Of a stretch of DNA of 64,000 nt, positions 24,589 to 34,677 are shown piece after piece. Each line of letters opens with the position of its first letter. Within the stretch, counting starts at the first letter, position 1. This DNA is from Acinetobacter brisouisimilis (GTDB lineage: Bacteria > Pseudomonadota > Gammaproteobacteria > Pseudomonadales > Moraxellaceae): assembly GCF_000368265.1 (NCBI RefSeq), contig NZ_KB851219.1, positions 936,984-1,000,983 of the forward strand. Direction: 5' to 3'. Made by a program: the position numbers and the translations under genes. Below the pieces are notes generated by a model. It saw only the letters and a list, made by a program, of their open reading frames with translations. It had not been told where the DNA came from and made no database searches.

Positions 24589-25473
24589 TTAAAACAAATA
24601 CAGCAAACGGAAATTTGCACCGAGCTGCTTTTTAAAGCCACTTTCCACTTTGGTGTCCGAAATCAACTGTGCACTCAACTGGGTTTTGGCATTCAGCATA
24701 TGTTGATATTCAAAGCGGGCTTGCTGGGTTTTGGTTTGGGTATTTTGATCAACCCCGTCCAGTTCCTGTTTACCACCATAGGTTGCCGAGTAACCCAGTG
24801 CGACACGTTGTTTAGGATTGAAGTCATAACGCAAATTGGCTTGCGTTTGGTAACTGGTATGTTGTTTTAAAGTCTGGCTACCATTGCCTGCCTGATCATT
24901 ATTGCCATAAAACACGACATCCTGATAAAACTCGGCTGACCAGTTTTTATAAAGTGGTTCAACCCAGCCCAATTGCAGGTCATATTTAAAGCGGTTTTCA
25001 CCCAAATTGACGCTTTCGTGTTTGTTATATTGACCTACAGGCAAATAAATCAGTGGGGTCAGACCCACATAACGTCCTGAAATGCCTGCCTGTGGTTGAT
25101 TGATTAACCAAAAGGTTGCGCCAATAATCGGATCGGCAATACCGCTGGCATCATTTAAATGCTGCCCACCAACACGGGTGTTATACACTGTTCCAAATGG
25201 CAGTAAAATTTGCGGATCGATAGTGATATTGCCAATTTTGGTAAAATGAATCAGACGCAAAATCCCGATATCCGAATGAGATTTGGCATCAATTTTATCG
25301 CCATTAACATAATAACCGTCGGATTCGCCGTGTTGATAATATAACGCTGCAACATCGGTTCCTGCGGGCAACGCACTATAATCGCCTGCGTTGACATCGA
25401 CTGCATACGCACTGTGAATTGCTGTGAAGCTGGCTGAGAATGCAGCAATTTTTTTAAAATGTGTAAAAAACAT
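24589..25473 (-). CDS. Outer-membrane channel-like protein (Phenol_MetA_deg type)
   Basis: A 294-aa protein has a signal peptide (cleavage after HSAYA) and many alternating beta strands ending in LGANFRLLYLF with a terminal Phe, as in outer-membrane barrels. GDYSALPAGTDVAALYYQHG is typical of the SphA/MetA-type family linked to aromatic degradation. Its place as first gene of the sigma-54-driven are operon suggests uptake of aromatic alcohols or esters. AGGGGA lies before the ATG. Confidence 0.78.
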   Translation of the reverse strand: MFFTHFKKIAAFSASFTAIHSAYAVDVNAGDYSALPAGTDVAALYYQHGESDGYYVNGDKIDAKSHSDIGILRLIHFTKIGNITIDPQILLPFGTVYNTRVGGQHLNDASGIADPIIGATFWLINQPQAGISGRYVGLTPLIYLPVGQYNKHESVNLGENRFKYDLQLGWVEPLYKNWSAEFYQDVVFYGNNDQAGNGSQTLKQHTSYQTQANLRYDFNPKQRVALGYSATYGGKQELDGVDQNTQTKTQQARFEYQHMLNAKTQLSAQLISDTKVESGFKKQLGANFRLLYLF

Positions 25474-25585
25474 TCGTCAAATCCCCTGACTGAAATATTG
25501 TCCTTGACTGCGTGTGAACCTTAAACGCGAGTCGCAAGTAGCGATATCGTCCTGATCAATAGCTACCTGTGATACTTATGTTATT

Positions 25586-25601
25586 TGCAGCAACTGTGCC
25601 A
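25586..25601 (-). promoter_or_regulatory. Sigma-54 (RpoN) promoter of the are operon
   Basis: On the minus strand TGGCAC and CTGCA stand at the -24/-12 spacing, with ten bases between the invariant GG and GC. This matches TGGCAC-N5-TTGCA with one change. It lies about 110 bp before the channel gene, with activator sites upstream and a sigma-54 activator gene next door. Confidence 0.85.
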
Positions 25602-25653
25602 ATCTTATAATTAGTTATATTTCAGTGATTTATATTTTTAAATTTCAACTTTA

Positions 25654-25705
25654 TGTCCAGATACTGGACAAATTCAAGTGAACACTGTCCAAATACTGGA
25701 CAGTG
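25654..25705. promoter_or_regulatory. Paired upstream activator sites TGTCCA-N5-TGGACA
   Basis: Two copies of TGTCCA-N5-TGGACA lie at 25654-25670 and 25686-25702. The second extends to CACTGTCCA-N5-TGGACAGTG. Centres are 32 bp apart, three helical turns, so bound dimers face the same side. They sit 50-120 bp upstream of the sigma-54 promoter and just after the activator gene. Confidence 0.85.
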
Positions 25706-25718
25706 TATCCTGCTGATT

Positions 25719-27500
25719 TTAATGTAAATATTTATAGACTGTGGTTCTGGAAATATTTAGGCGTTTCGCTGTTTTAGACACATTGCCTTGTTCCTGTTGC
25801 AGTACTTGCTGAATCAGTTGACGGGTTTGCTGTTCTAAATCAGCTGGGCTTGTAGACACTTGTTCAGCAATTGCAGATGCAGACTGTTCAGGTAAATATA
25901 AATGTTCCAGTATCGGCTGTTCGGATAATGCCACCGAAAGTTTTAAGACATGAATCAGCTCACGAATATTGCCATGCCAGTCATATTGCTCAAGTTGCTG
26001 CTCGACCTGTACAGACCATTGTTGTACACCTAACTCTTGCAAAATGTGCTGCATTAGAATCAGTTTGTCATTACGTTGTCGTAATGGTAGTAACTGCACT
26101 TCATAACCGCGAATACGGTAGTACAAATCACTACGGAATTGCTGCTGTTTGACTTGAGTTGGTAAGTCCTGATTGGTCGCACAAATCAGCTTAAACTTTG
26201 ATTGAATCGGCTGTCGTCCACCCACCCGATAAAACTGCTGATCTTGCAAAACCCGCAGTACTTTGACCTGTAGATGCATCGGCAAATCACCAATTTCATC
26301 GAGAAATAAAAAGCCCTGATCCGCGAGCTCAACCAGCCCTTTTTCGCCTTTGTGCTTAGCTCCTGTAAATGCGCCACCTTCGTAGCCAAACAGTTCTGAT
26401 TCCAGTAGATTTTCAGGAATCGCACCACAGTTGATTGAAATAAAAGGTAGATTTTCAGGGAATTGCTGGCGAATCTGCTGGGCAAAATGATCTTTACCTG
26501 TACCTGTTTCCCCTGTAATCAAAATCGGAATATTGGCACGAATTGCTTTAACTGCTTGTTGTAATTGCTGTTGTTGAAAAATGACTGATTTTCTAATAGC
26601 TTGGCGTGGTATGGTTTGAATTTGTGGGCGATGCTGCCGTGCATAAAACAAGGCATGGTCGCAACTTTGAATCAGAAAATCACCCGATTGTTGTATCGTC
26701 GGCATCAGGAAAAAATGTTGTAAAGGCTGCCCAAGTACGTCATGAATATCTCGATTGAGCAGCTTAAGCGCCATTTGATTGGCTTTACGAATGATTTGCC
26801 GATCATCATATTCCAGCATCGCGCTATAAGCATTGCCAAGCAAATCGGGTGAATGCTGAAAAACCAGTAAATGCTGTTCAGACTGTTGAATCAGGAGCTG
26901 ATTTTCCAGTTTATAGGTTTGATAGAGTAAATGTCTGAGCCAGTTACTGGCGAGCAGACCTTGTCGGGACGTAATGTCGAGCGCACCTAAAACGCCGCCT
27001 TGACCATCAAAAATCGGAACCGAGGCACAGGAATAATCGCTAAATTCATCGAGGTAATGTTGATGACCGACCATAATCAACGGTTGCTGGCAGGACAAAC
27101 TACAGGTCGGGGCAATCGCGCCAAACACCGCTTCATCGACAATTCGCCCAGTCTGTAAAAAACTATAGCTTTGATGGGCAAAGTCATTGTGCTGCTCGGC
27201 AATAATTTTACGTTGCTGATTGATCAGAAAGACACTGATGTCCTGTTGTCCAAAAATTTTCCATGTATCTTGCAAAATCGGCTGTGCCAGTTCTGCCAAG
27301 TATTGGTCGCTGTCTGTGAGCGCTGCATGTGGAAAATCATGCAGACTAGACACTTTGGTCAACGGACTTAAACCTGCCTGTCGGGATTTTTGCCAGCCCT
27401 GAATAATGGGGGAATCTGCCAAAACGGGATTGGGCAAACTGCCCGTTTCAAAAAAACGATGTTTAATATCCTTCCATGGATAATTTGCGTGTCCGTGCAT
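25719..27500 (-). CDS. areR: Sigma-54-dependent activator of the are operon
   Basis: A 593-aa protein has a GAF-type sensor in the N-terminal part (about 70-200) and a PAS-like linker (about 215-300). The AAA+ domain carries Walker A GETGTGKD (330-337), the sigma-54 contact loop GAFTGA (376-381) and Walker B LFLDEIG. A Fis-type HTH ends the protein (VSKTAKRLNISRTTVYKYL). The layout is AcoR/AreR-like rather than NtrC receiver-like, so it probably binds an aromatic effector directly. AGGATGAGGAC precedes the ATG. Downstream lie its likely sites and promoter. Confidence 0.88.
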   Translation of the reverse strand: MHGHANYPWKDIKHRFFETGSLPNPVLADSPIIQGWQKSRQAGLSPLTKVSSLHDFPHAALTDSDQYLAELAQPILQDTWKIFGQQDISVFLINQQRKIIAEQHNDFAHQSYSFLQTGRIVDEAVFGAIAPTCSLSCQQPLIMVGHQHYLDEFSDYSCASVPIFDGQGGVLGALDITSRQGLLASNWLRHLLYQTYKLENQLLIQQSEQHLLVFQHSPDLLGNAYSAMLEYDDRQIIRKANQMALKLLNRDIHDVLGQPLQHFFLMPTIQQSGDFLIQSCDHALFYARQHRPQIQTIPRQAIRKSVIFQQQQLQQAVKAIRANIPILITGETGTGKDHFAQQIRQQFPENLPFISINCGAIPENLLESELFGYEGGAFTGAKHKGEKGLVELADQGFLFLDEIGDLPMHLQVKVLRVLQDQQFYRVGGRQPIQSKFKLICATNQDLPTQVKQQQFRSDLYYRIRGYEVQLLPLRQRNDKLILMQHILQELGVQQWSVQVEQQLEQYDWHGNIRELIHVLKLSVALSEQPILEHLYLPEQSASAIAEQVSTSPADLEQQTRQLIQQVLQQEQGNVSKTAKRLNISRTTVYKYLH

Positions 27501-27514
27501 GTCCTCATCCTATT

Positions 27515-27556
27515 TAAAAATAAAATAACCCAATCATTCACAGGAACAATTGGGTT
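27515..27556 (-). terminator. Terminator after catD
   Basis: AACCCAAT (27527-27534) pairs with ATTGGGTT (27549-27556). On the minus strand a U-rich tract (ATTTTATTTTTAAA) follows. It marks the end of the long cat-ben transcript before the areR gene. Confidence 0.65.
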
Positions 27557-27583
27557 CGGCACAGCATGTTATTCCTGTTTGTT

Positions 27584-28363
27584 CTATACAATAAAACCTT
27601 TTAGGCACTGATTAAAGTGTTCAGGCTGCTCAATATTGGAAATATGCGAGGCTGCAATCTCAGCGAGTGTTGCGCCGTGAATTTGCTGTTGCATAAATTG
27701 CCCATCGGCAACGGTGGTCACAGGGTCAGCAGAACCCGCAATAATCAGCACTGGAACCTGAATTTTGGCAATTTCATCACGTAAATTGGTATGAGCCAAA
27801 GCTTCACAGCACTGTGCATAACCTTCAGCGCTACCTGCGGCCAAATCATTACTTAACTTTTGAATTAAGTCGGGGTTATTTTGTACAAAACCTTCAGTAA
27901 ACCAGCGAGTTGCAGCCGTTGCAGCAATCGGTTGCAGGCCTTGTATACGTACCAATGCCGCACGCTCTTGCCAAGCTTGCGCTTGTCCGATTTTTGCTGC
28001 GGTATTGCACACCACCACTTTTTTAAAGCGTTCTGGAAAATAGCGCGCCAACCACTGACCTGTCAGACCACCCATCGAAATACCACAAAAATACGCAGTC
28101 TGAATGTTGAGGTGATCTAGTAAATCAATCACGTCTTGTGCCAGTTCCGCACAGCCAAAAGACTGTGTCGCCGTTGAAGATGCGCCGTGTCCACGCGTAT
28201 CATAAGCAATAACAAAAAAATCTTTCTGAAAAAATTCAATTTGTGCTTGCCACATGCTGAGATTAGTTCCCAGCGAATTAGAAAATACTAAGGCAGGATT
28301 TTTAGCATCACCAAAGGTTTGATAGTTCAGCGTAATCTGCTGTGGAGTCACAAAATTTGGCAT
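27584..28363 (-). CDS. catD: 3-oxoadipate enol-lactonase
   Basis: It hydrolyses beta-ketoadipate enol-lactone to 3-oxoadipate. A 259-aa alpha/beta hydrolase has the oxyanion region FSNSLGTNLSMW, YDTRGHGAS, the nucleophile elbow GISMGGLTGQW, the acid in IAGSADPVT and the His in ASHISNIEQP. It is the last gene of the array, 4 nt after catF, with AAGGATAAAACA before the ATG. The context (with catI, catJ, catF) argues for the cat rather than the pca isozyme. Confidence 0.93.
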   Translation of the reverse strand: MPNFVTPQQITLNYQTFGDAKNPALVFSNSLGTNLSMWQAQIEFFQKDFFVIAYDTRGHGASSTATQSFGCAELAQDVIDLLDHLNIQTAYFCGISMGGLTGQWLARYFPERFKKVVVCNTAAKIGQAQAWQERAALVRIQGLQPIAATAATRWFTEGFVQNNPDLIQKLSNDLAAGSAEGYAQCCEALAHTNLRDEIAKIQVPVLIIAGSADPVTTVADGQFMQQQIHGATLAEIAASHISNIEQPEHFNQCLKGFIV

Positions 28364-28367
28364 TGTT

Positions 28368-29576
28368 TTATCCTTCTACTCGCTCAATAATCAAAGCAAT
28401 CCCCTGACCGACACCGATACACATTGAACATAAGGCGTACTTGCCGCCAGTCTGTTCAAGCTGGTTCAAGGCTGTAGTGACTAGACGTGCGCCTGAAGCA
28501 CCGAGTGGATGACCCAGTGCAATCGCACCACCGTTTGGATTGACTCGGGCATCATCGTCCGCCAGACCTAGGTCACGCGTACATGCTAATGCCTGTGCAG
28601 CAAAAGCTTCGTTCAATTCAATCACGTCCATCTGTGCCAAAGTCAGGTTGGCCTGTTTCAGTAATTTCTTGATCGCTGGTGCTGGGGCAAAGCCCATGAT
28701 GCGCGGTTCAACACCCACCGTTGTAGCTGCAATAATCTTGGCGCGTGCTTTCAGTTCGTATTTTGTGATGGCTTCATCTGACGCAATCAGTAGTGCTGCT
28801 GCACCGTCGTTAATACCTGAAGCATTGCCCGCAGTCACCGTCCCTTCAGCTTTCACTACAGGTTTCAGTTTGGTTAAGGTTTCCAATGTGGTTGCACGTG
28901 GATGTTCATCGGTATCAACCACGATCGGATCGCCTTTGCGCTGTGGAATCGTCACAGGTACGATTTCGTTGGCAAAGTAGCCTTTGGCTTGTGCAGCGGC
29001 AGTACGTTGCTGGCTGGTTAAAGCAAACTTGTCCTGATCTTCACGGCTAATGTGGAACTGTGCTGCCACGTTTTCCGCGGTTTGTGGCATGGTGTCCACG
29101 CCATACATTTCTTTGAGTTTCGGATTGATAAAACGCCAGCCCATGGTGGTGTCTTCAATCTTCTGGGTGCGACTGTAAGCCGTTTCGGCTTTGCCCATGA
29201 CAAATGGTGCACGGCTCATGCTCTCTACACCACCCGCGATAATCAGGTCTGCTTCACCCGCTTTAATGGTGCGTGCCGCCATGGCAATCGCATCTAGCGA
29301 TGAACCACACAGACGGTTAATGGTCGTTGCTGGCACTTGGTATGGTAAGCCTGCAAGTAAAGATGACATGCGTCCGACATTACGGTTGTCTTCACCCGCT
29401 TGGTTGGCACAGCCATAGATCACGTCATCGACCTGTTGCCAGTCCACGCTTGGGTTACGCTGCATCAGGGCTTTGATCGGTAAGGCACCGAGGTCATCGG
29501 CACGAACTGAAGCTAGACCACCAGCATAACGGCCAAACGGAGTACGGATGGCATCGACAATATAAGCATTTTTCAT
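28368..29576 (-). CDS. catF: 3-oxoadipyl-CoA thiolase
   Basis: It cleaves 3-oxoadipyl-CoA to succinyl-CoA and acetyl-CoA, the final step of the beta-ketoadipate pathway. A 402-aa thiolase has the active Cys in INRLCGSSLDAI, the His in NPNGGAIALGHPLGASGARL and the second Cys in SMCIGVGQGIALI. AGGATTAAAGA precedes the ATG. A REP-like hairpin separates it from catJ. Confidence 0.93.
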   Translation of the reverse strand: MKNAYIVDAIRTPFGRYAGGLASVRADDLGALPIKALMQRNPSVDWQQVDDVIYGCANQAGEDNRNVGRMSSLLAGLPYQVPATTINRLCGSSLDAIAMAARTIKAGEADLIIAGGVESMSRAPFVMGKAETAYSRTQKIEDTTMGWRFINPKLKEMYGVDTMPQTAENVAAQFHISREDQDKFALTSQQRTAAAQAKGYFANEIVPVTIPQRKGDPIVVDTDEHPRATTLETLTKLKPVVKAEGTVTAGNASGINDGAAALLIASDEAITKYELKARAKIIAATTVGVEPRIMGFAPAPAIKKLLKQANLTLAQMDVIELNEAFAAQALACTRDLGLADDDARVNPNGGAIALGHPLGASGARLVTTALNQLEQTGGKYALCSMCIGVGQGIALIIERVEG

Positions 29577-29607
29577 TCTTTAATCCTGTCCTGTTACTTC
29601 ACCTTTT

Positions 29608-29639
29608 CCCTCTCCTTTCAGGAGAGGGTTAGGGAGAGG
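29608..29639. repeat. REP-like hairpin between catJ and catF
   Basis: CCCTCTCCT and AGGAGAGGG (29608-29628) form a 9-bp stem with a 3-nt loop, followed by TTAGGGAGAGG. The CTCTCCC/GGGAGAG style is that of REP-type repeats dispersed between genes in many bacteria. In an operon it may stabilise upstream message or lower distal expression. Only one copy is in the window. Confidence 0.65.
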
Positions 29640-29642
29640 TTT

Positions 29643-30296
29643 TTATCCTTGAGTCGCATCAATCAGTGTTGCACCAGTCATTGCCTGCAGCTCGTCAAAG
29701 CTTAAGCCTTCGACTTTCTCCAGCACTTTCAAACCTTCAGGTGTGACATCAATCACACATAAGTCAGTATAGATACGGTCTACACATTTCAGACCTGTCG
29801 CAGGATAAGTCAGTTCTGCCACAATCTTTGGTTCACCCTGTTTGGTGACATGATCCGTGGTGATAAAGACTTTCTTGGCACCAACAGCCAAGTCCATTGC
29901 ACCGCCGACAGCAGGAATGGCATTCGGTGCACCAGTATGCCAGTTGGCCAAATCACCATTGGCTGCAATCTGGAATGCACCAAGAACTGCGATATCAAGG
30001 TGACCACCGCGCATCATGGCAAACGAGTCTCCATGATGGAAAAACGCGCCGCCTTTCAACATCGTTACGAATTCTTTACCGGCATTGATTAGTTCAGGAT
30101 CTTCTTCACCCTCTGCTGGTGGTGGGCCAAATGCCAACAGGCCATTTTCAGAATGAAGGAAAACGTCTTTATCCGCAGGCAGGTAGCTGGCGATCTTGGT
30201 TGGTAAGCCAATGCCAAGATTCACATAAGCACCATCAGGAATGTCTTGAGCGACACGTTCAGCGATTTGGTCACGGGTTAGTTTTTTATAGCTCAT
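29643..30296 (-). CDS. catJ: 3-oxoadipate CoA-transferase subunit B
   Basis: With CatI it transfers CoA from succinyl-CoA to 3-oxoadipate. A 217-aa subunit has GAYVNLGIGLPTKIASYLP and the active glutamate in FLHSENGLLAFGP. GGAMDLAVGAKKVFITTDHV is characteristic of SCOT-type B subunits. I start at 30296, after AAGGAGACTGAC; an upstream ATG at 30359 lies inside catI. The gap to catI is 10 nt. Confidence 0.93.
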   Translation of the reverse strand: MSYKKLTRDQIAERVAQDIPDGAYVNLGIGLPTKIASYLPADKDVFLHSENGLLAFGPPPAEGEEDPELINAGKEFVTMLKGGAFFHHGDSFAMMRGGHLDIAVLGAFQIAANGDLANWHTGAPNAIPAVGGAMDLAVGAKKVFITTDHVTKQGEPKIVAELTYPATGLKCVDRIYTDLCVIDVTPEGLKVLEKVEGLSFDELQAMTGATLIDATQG

Positions 30297-30306
30297 GTCA
30301 GTCTCC

Positions 30307-30993
30307 TTATGCGGTTGCCAATGGTGAAGCAGGTTCAACCTGAACCACATGCTGCACAAAGATACCTGGGGTAATGATGTGTTCAGGATCTAACTCACCC
30401 AGTTCAACCACTTCAGAAACTTGTGCGATGGTGACTTTCGCTGCCATGGCCATGATTGGGCCAAAGTTACGTGCGGATTTGCGGTAAACCAGATTGCCCC
30501 AGCGGTCGCCCTGCTGTGCCTTGATCAAGGCGAAATCGGCATGAATCGGGTATTCCAAGACATAGTCCTTGCCATCGATATGACGGGTTTCTTTTCCTTC
30601 AGCCAGTAAAGTGCCATAGCCTGTAGGCGTAAACACTGCACCCAAGCCCATACCCGCAGCCTGAATACGGCAAGCGAGGTTGCCTTGTGGCACCAGTTCC
30701 AGCTCGATTTTGCCTGCGCGGTACAGTTCGTCAAATACCCAAGAATCCGACTGACGCGGGAAAGAACAGATGACTTTTTTCACAGCGCCTGCTTTGAGCA
30801 ATTTCGCCAGACCATAGTCACCATTACCCGCATTGTTGCTGACAATAGTCAGGTCTTTGATGCCCAAATCCAGCAAGCCATCAATGAGTTCGGCAGGTTG
30901 TCCTGCGGTGCCAAAGCCACCAATCATGATGGTCGAACCATCTTTAATTTGCGACAGCACTTCTGTTATAGAAGCTGAGCTTTTGTCAATCAT
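30307..30993 (-). CDS. catI: 3-oxoadipate CoA-transferase subunit A
   Basis: A 228-aa subunit has IMIGGFGTAGQPAELIDGLL near the start, NNAGNGDYGLAKLL, the PQGNLACRIQAAGMGLGAVF block and FALIKAQQGDRWGNLVYRKS. It pairs with CatJ. TAGGAAATATT lies before the ATG, 12 nt after benE on the same strand, so the ben genes and the lower cat genes are probably in one transcript. Confidence 0.93.
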   Translation of the reverse strand: MIDKSSASITEVLSQIKDGSTIMIGGFGTAGQPAELIDGLLDLGIKDLTIVSNNAGNGDYGLAKLLKAGAVKKVICSFPRQSDSWVFDELYRAGKIELELVPQGNLACRIQAAGMGLGAVFTPTGYGTLLAEGKETRHIDGKDYVLEYPIHADFALIKAQQGDRWGNLVYRKSARNFGPIMAMAAKVTIAQVSEVVELGELDPEHIITPGIFVQHVVQVEPASPLATA

Positions 30994-31005
30994 AATATTT
31001 CCTAA

Positions 31006-32217
31006 TCAAACCTTACTGTGCTTGAACTTTAAAGAACGCGTTGTTTTGAAGCTCAAAATGAAATGGGCAAGCATTCCGATACAAATGCCCCAAAACACCG
31101 AACTTAAACCAAGAAAATGCATACCTGAAACACTGGCTAAAAATGTGATCACGGCAGATTCACGTTGCTGTTCGTCACGCAGTGCAATGGTTAAGTTGTT
31201 GGTAATGGCACTGAGCAATGCCAAACCTGCTAAAGCTGCAATTAACTCTTTGGGAAATAAGCTAAATAACAACACAATACTACTGGCAAACAATCCACCA
31301 AGCAGATAGAACAGCCCATTGGCAATACCTGCAATATAGCGGCGCTGCGGCTGTTCATGACAATGTTCACTCATGCAGAGTGATGCAGTAATTGATGCCA
31401 AAACAATACTAATGCCACCCGTACATGCAACCAGTAATGAGGCCAGACTGGTCGTGCCAATCACGGTACGCCCAGACACCTCATAATCATGCAGTTTAAA
31501 CAGCGCCATGCCTGGTAAAAATTGTCCTGTAATACTTACCAAGATAAGGGGTAAAGCAAAATTGAGCGTCGATGCCCATGTCCAGTGTGGGCTAATCCAT
31601 TCGGGAACAGTCAGTGACAATTGCAAAGCAACTGGATGTAATTTCCCGAGAAATAGACTAAGGAGAATGCCCGTACACAAGACCCATAACATGCTATAAC
31701 GCGGGTTGTAACGTTTGGCACACAGATACACCACGAGCATGGTAAATACGATGGTTGGCATATGATTGGTGGCTTGAAATACACCTAAACCAAATTGAAA
31801 TAAAATACCTGCCATCATACCTGCGGCAATACCCGATGGAATCCAGCGCAACATACGATCAAATGAACCACTGACACCAATCAGCAGCATGACGACTGCT
31901 GCAGTTATATATGCAGCAACGACTTCATTTAAACTAATATGTGGAAATAACGTCACCAAGAGCGCTGTGCCTGGTGCTGACCATGCTGTAATTACAGGCA
32001 CTTTGTAACGAATCGACAGGTAAATTCCTGAAATGGCAGCGCCAATCGAAATGCCCCAAATCCATGAACTGAGCATATGTGAATCGATCTGCGCTTGTTG
32101 AGCCGCCTGAAAAAATATAACCAGTGGCCCAGAATAAGAAATCAATACAGCCAGAAAACCTGCAATGGTGGCTGAAATTGACCAATCTTGTTTGAGGGAC
32201 TGGATCAGATTAGACAT
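31006..32217 (-). CDS. benE: Benzoate/proton symporter, BenE family
   Basis: A 403-aa inner-membrane transporter has about twelve helices. Family blocks are AGFLAVLISYSGPLVIFFQA, PVITAWSAPGTALLV, the PSGIAAGMMAGILFQFGLGV stretch and TGGISIVLASITASLCM. BenE proteins import benzoate. GGAGGCATACG precedes the ATG, and it follows benD by 38 nt. Confidence 0.92.
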   Translation of the reverse strand: MSNLIQSLKQDWSISATIAGFLAVLISYSGPLVIFFQAAQQAQIDSHMLSSWIWGISIGAAISGIYLSIRYKVPVITAWSAPGTALLVTLFPHISLNEVVAAYITAAVVMLLIGVSGSFDRMLRWIPSGIAAGMMAGILFQFGLGVFQATNHMPTIVFTMLVVYLCAKRYNPRYSMLWVLCTGILLSLFLGKLHPVALQLSLTVPEWISPHWTWASTLNFALPLILVSITGQFLPGMALFKLHDYEVSGRTVIGTTSLASLLVACTGGISIVLASITASLCMSEHCHEQPQRRYIAGIANGLFYLLGGLFASSIVLLFSLFPKELIAALAGLALLSAITNNLTIALRDEQQRESAVITFLASVSGMHFLGLSSVFWGICIGMLAHFILSFKTTRSLKFKHSKV

Positions 32218-32255
32218 CGTATGCCTCCATGCTCACGATATTATTCATTCTGAAT

Positions 32256-33038
32256 TTAACCGAGGTCACCACCGCCGACAGGTACAACACTACCTGTAAT
32301 ATATGAAGCTTCATCAGACGCAAGGAAAGTAATCACGTTGACTTGTTCATCAATTGTGCCATAGCGTTTAAGGAACGTACGATCCACAGTTTGATCTACA
32401 ACTTCTTGCATCCACGCTTTGTCCTGTTCAGACATTGGAGCGCTATTACGTGGTACTTTACGTGGCGGGGCTTCTGTTCCACCTGTTGCCACAGCATTCA
32501 CGCGAATGCCATCATGAGCATGTTCAAATGCCAAAGATGCAGTTAAACCGTTTACACCACCCTTTGCTGCAGAGTAAGGAATACGGTTAATACCACGCGT
32601 TGCTACAGAAGATACGTTTACAATGGCACCAGACTGCTGAGCGATCATGCTCGGCAATACGGCATGGCAACACCATAAGGTTGGAAATAGTGAGCGGCGA
32701 ATCTCCTTCTCTACTTCTTCAGGTTTGAACTCCTGAAAAGGTTTCATCCAGATTGCGCCACCCACGATATTGAGGAGTACATCCACACGGCCATATTTTT
32801 CCAAGGCAGCATGAACAACTTTCTCTGCACCTTCGAACTGTTCCAGATCTGCACGTACCGTGATAGCTTCACCGCCAGCATCAATGACTTCTTTAAGAAC
32901 GTCTTCGACATACTCGGAAAAATCTGCCATGACAACTTTTCCGCCTTCACTGGCAACGCGTAGAGCTACACCACGACCAATACCTTGTGCCGCACCTGTG
33001 ACAATAACCACTTTATTGCTGAAACGTTGTTGACTCAT
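32256..33038 (-). CDS. benD: Benzoate cis-diol dehydrogenase (1,6-dihydroxycyclohexa-2,4-diene-1-carboxylate dehydrogenase)
   Basis: It oxidises and decarboxylates the benzoate dihydrodiol to catechol with NAD. A 260-aa short-chain dehydrogenase has TGAAQGIGRGVALRVASEG (cofactor loop), NIVGGAIW, catalytic Ser in VNVSSVATRG and YSAAK with the Tyr and Lys. I start at 33038, preceded by AAGGAAGTAAAG, not at the ATG seven codons earlier. Confidence 0.92.
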   Translation of the reverse strand: MSQQRFSNKVVIVTGAAQGIGRGVALRVASEGGKVVMADFSEYVEDVLKEVIDAGGEAITVRADLEQFEGAEKVVHAALEKYGRVDVLLNIVGGAIWMKPFQEFKPEEVEKEIRRSLFPTLWCCHAVLPSMIAQQSGAIVNVSSVATRGINRIPYSAAKGGVNGLTASLAFEHAHDGIRVNAVATGGTEAPPRKVPRNSAPMSEQDKAWMQEVVDQTVDRTFLKRYGTIDEQVNVITFLASDEASYITGSVVPVGGGDLG

Positions 33039-33078
33039 CTTTACTTCCTTATCTTGCATGAATGAACCATGTTAAAAT

Positions 33079-34162
<1,084 letters not shown>

Positions 34163-34185
34163 TTTTCCTTGCTGTATGAACAGCT

Positions 34186-34677
34186 TTAGAGATGGTAAAT
34201 ATCGATAACCTGATTAATGTAATCGTTTTTCAACACAACATATTTGTTGACGATTTTTGGTTCATTACCAGAAAAATCAATTACATAACGAGACATACCA
34301 AAATAGCTATAGCTAGTTTTGTAACGGAAACTTAAAGTATTCCAGTTAAAACGGACTGTAACTAAATCACCATCTTGTTCCACAATTTCAATATTGCTAA
34401 TGTTGTGGCTAGTACGCGTATCTGGCATGGTTGCAGATGAGCGTTCTGTTTTGATACGGAACACACGGTCTTCTAAACCTTGACGGTCTGGATAGAAAAT
34501 CAATGAGATTTCAGACTGTGGGTCTTGGGTTAGCTTGTCATCATCATCCCAAGCTGGCATCCAGAATTGTGCAGTTGGTGCATAACATTGCAACCAGTTA
34601 TCCCATTGTTCGTCATCTAAAAAACGTGCTTCGCGATAGAGGAACTGAGCAATATTTTCTAGCGTAATCGTGCTCAT
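34186..34677 (-). CDS. benB: Benzoate 1,2-dioxygenase small (beta) subunit
   Basis: A 163-aa structural subunit of the ring-hydroxylating oxygenase has [20 protein letters not shown] and [20 protein letters not shown] at the N-terminus and [19 protein letters not shown] in the middle. Its ATG overlaps the stop of benA (ATGA), giving coupled synthesis of the alpha3-beta3 complex. Confidence 0.94.
   Translation of the reverse strand: MSTITLENIAQFLYREARFLDDEQWDNWLQCYAPTAQFWMPAWDDDDKLTQDPQSEISLIFYPDRQGLEDRVFRIKTERSSATMPDTRTSHNISNIEIVEQDGDLVTVRFNWNTLSFRYKTSYSYFGMSRYVIDFSGNEPKIVNKYVVLKNDYINQVIDIYHL

Noticed and set aside
28540..28980. 146-aa open frame antisense to catF
   Set aside because: Mirror of codon bias in the thiolase gene; alanine/serine-rich with no recognisable domain.
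30833..31309. 158-aa open frame crossing the benE-catI junction on the opposite strand
   Set aside because: It spans two real genes in antisense and lacks any family signature.
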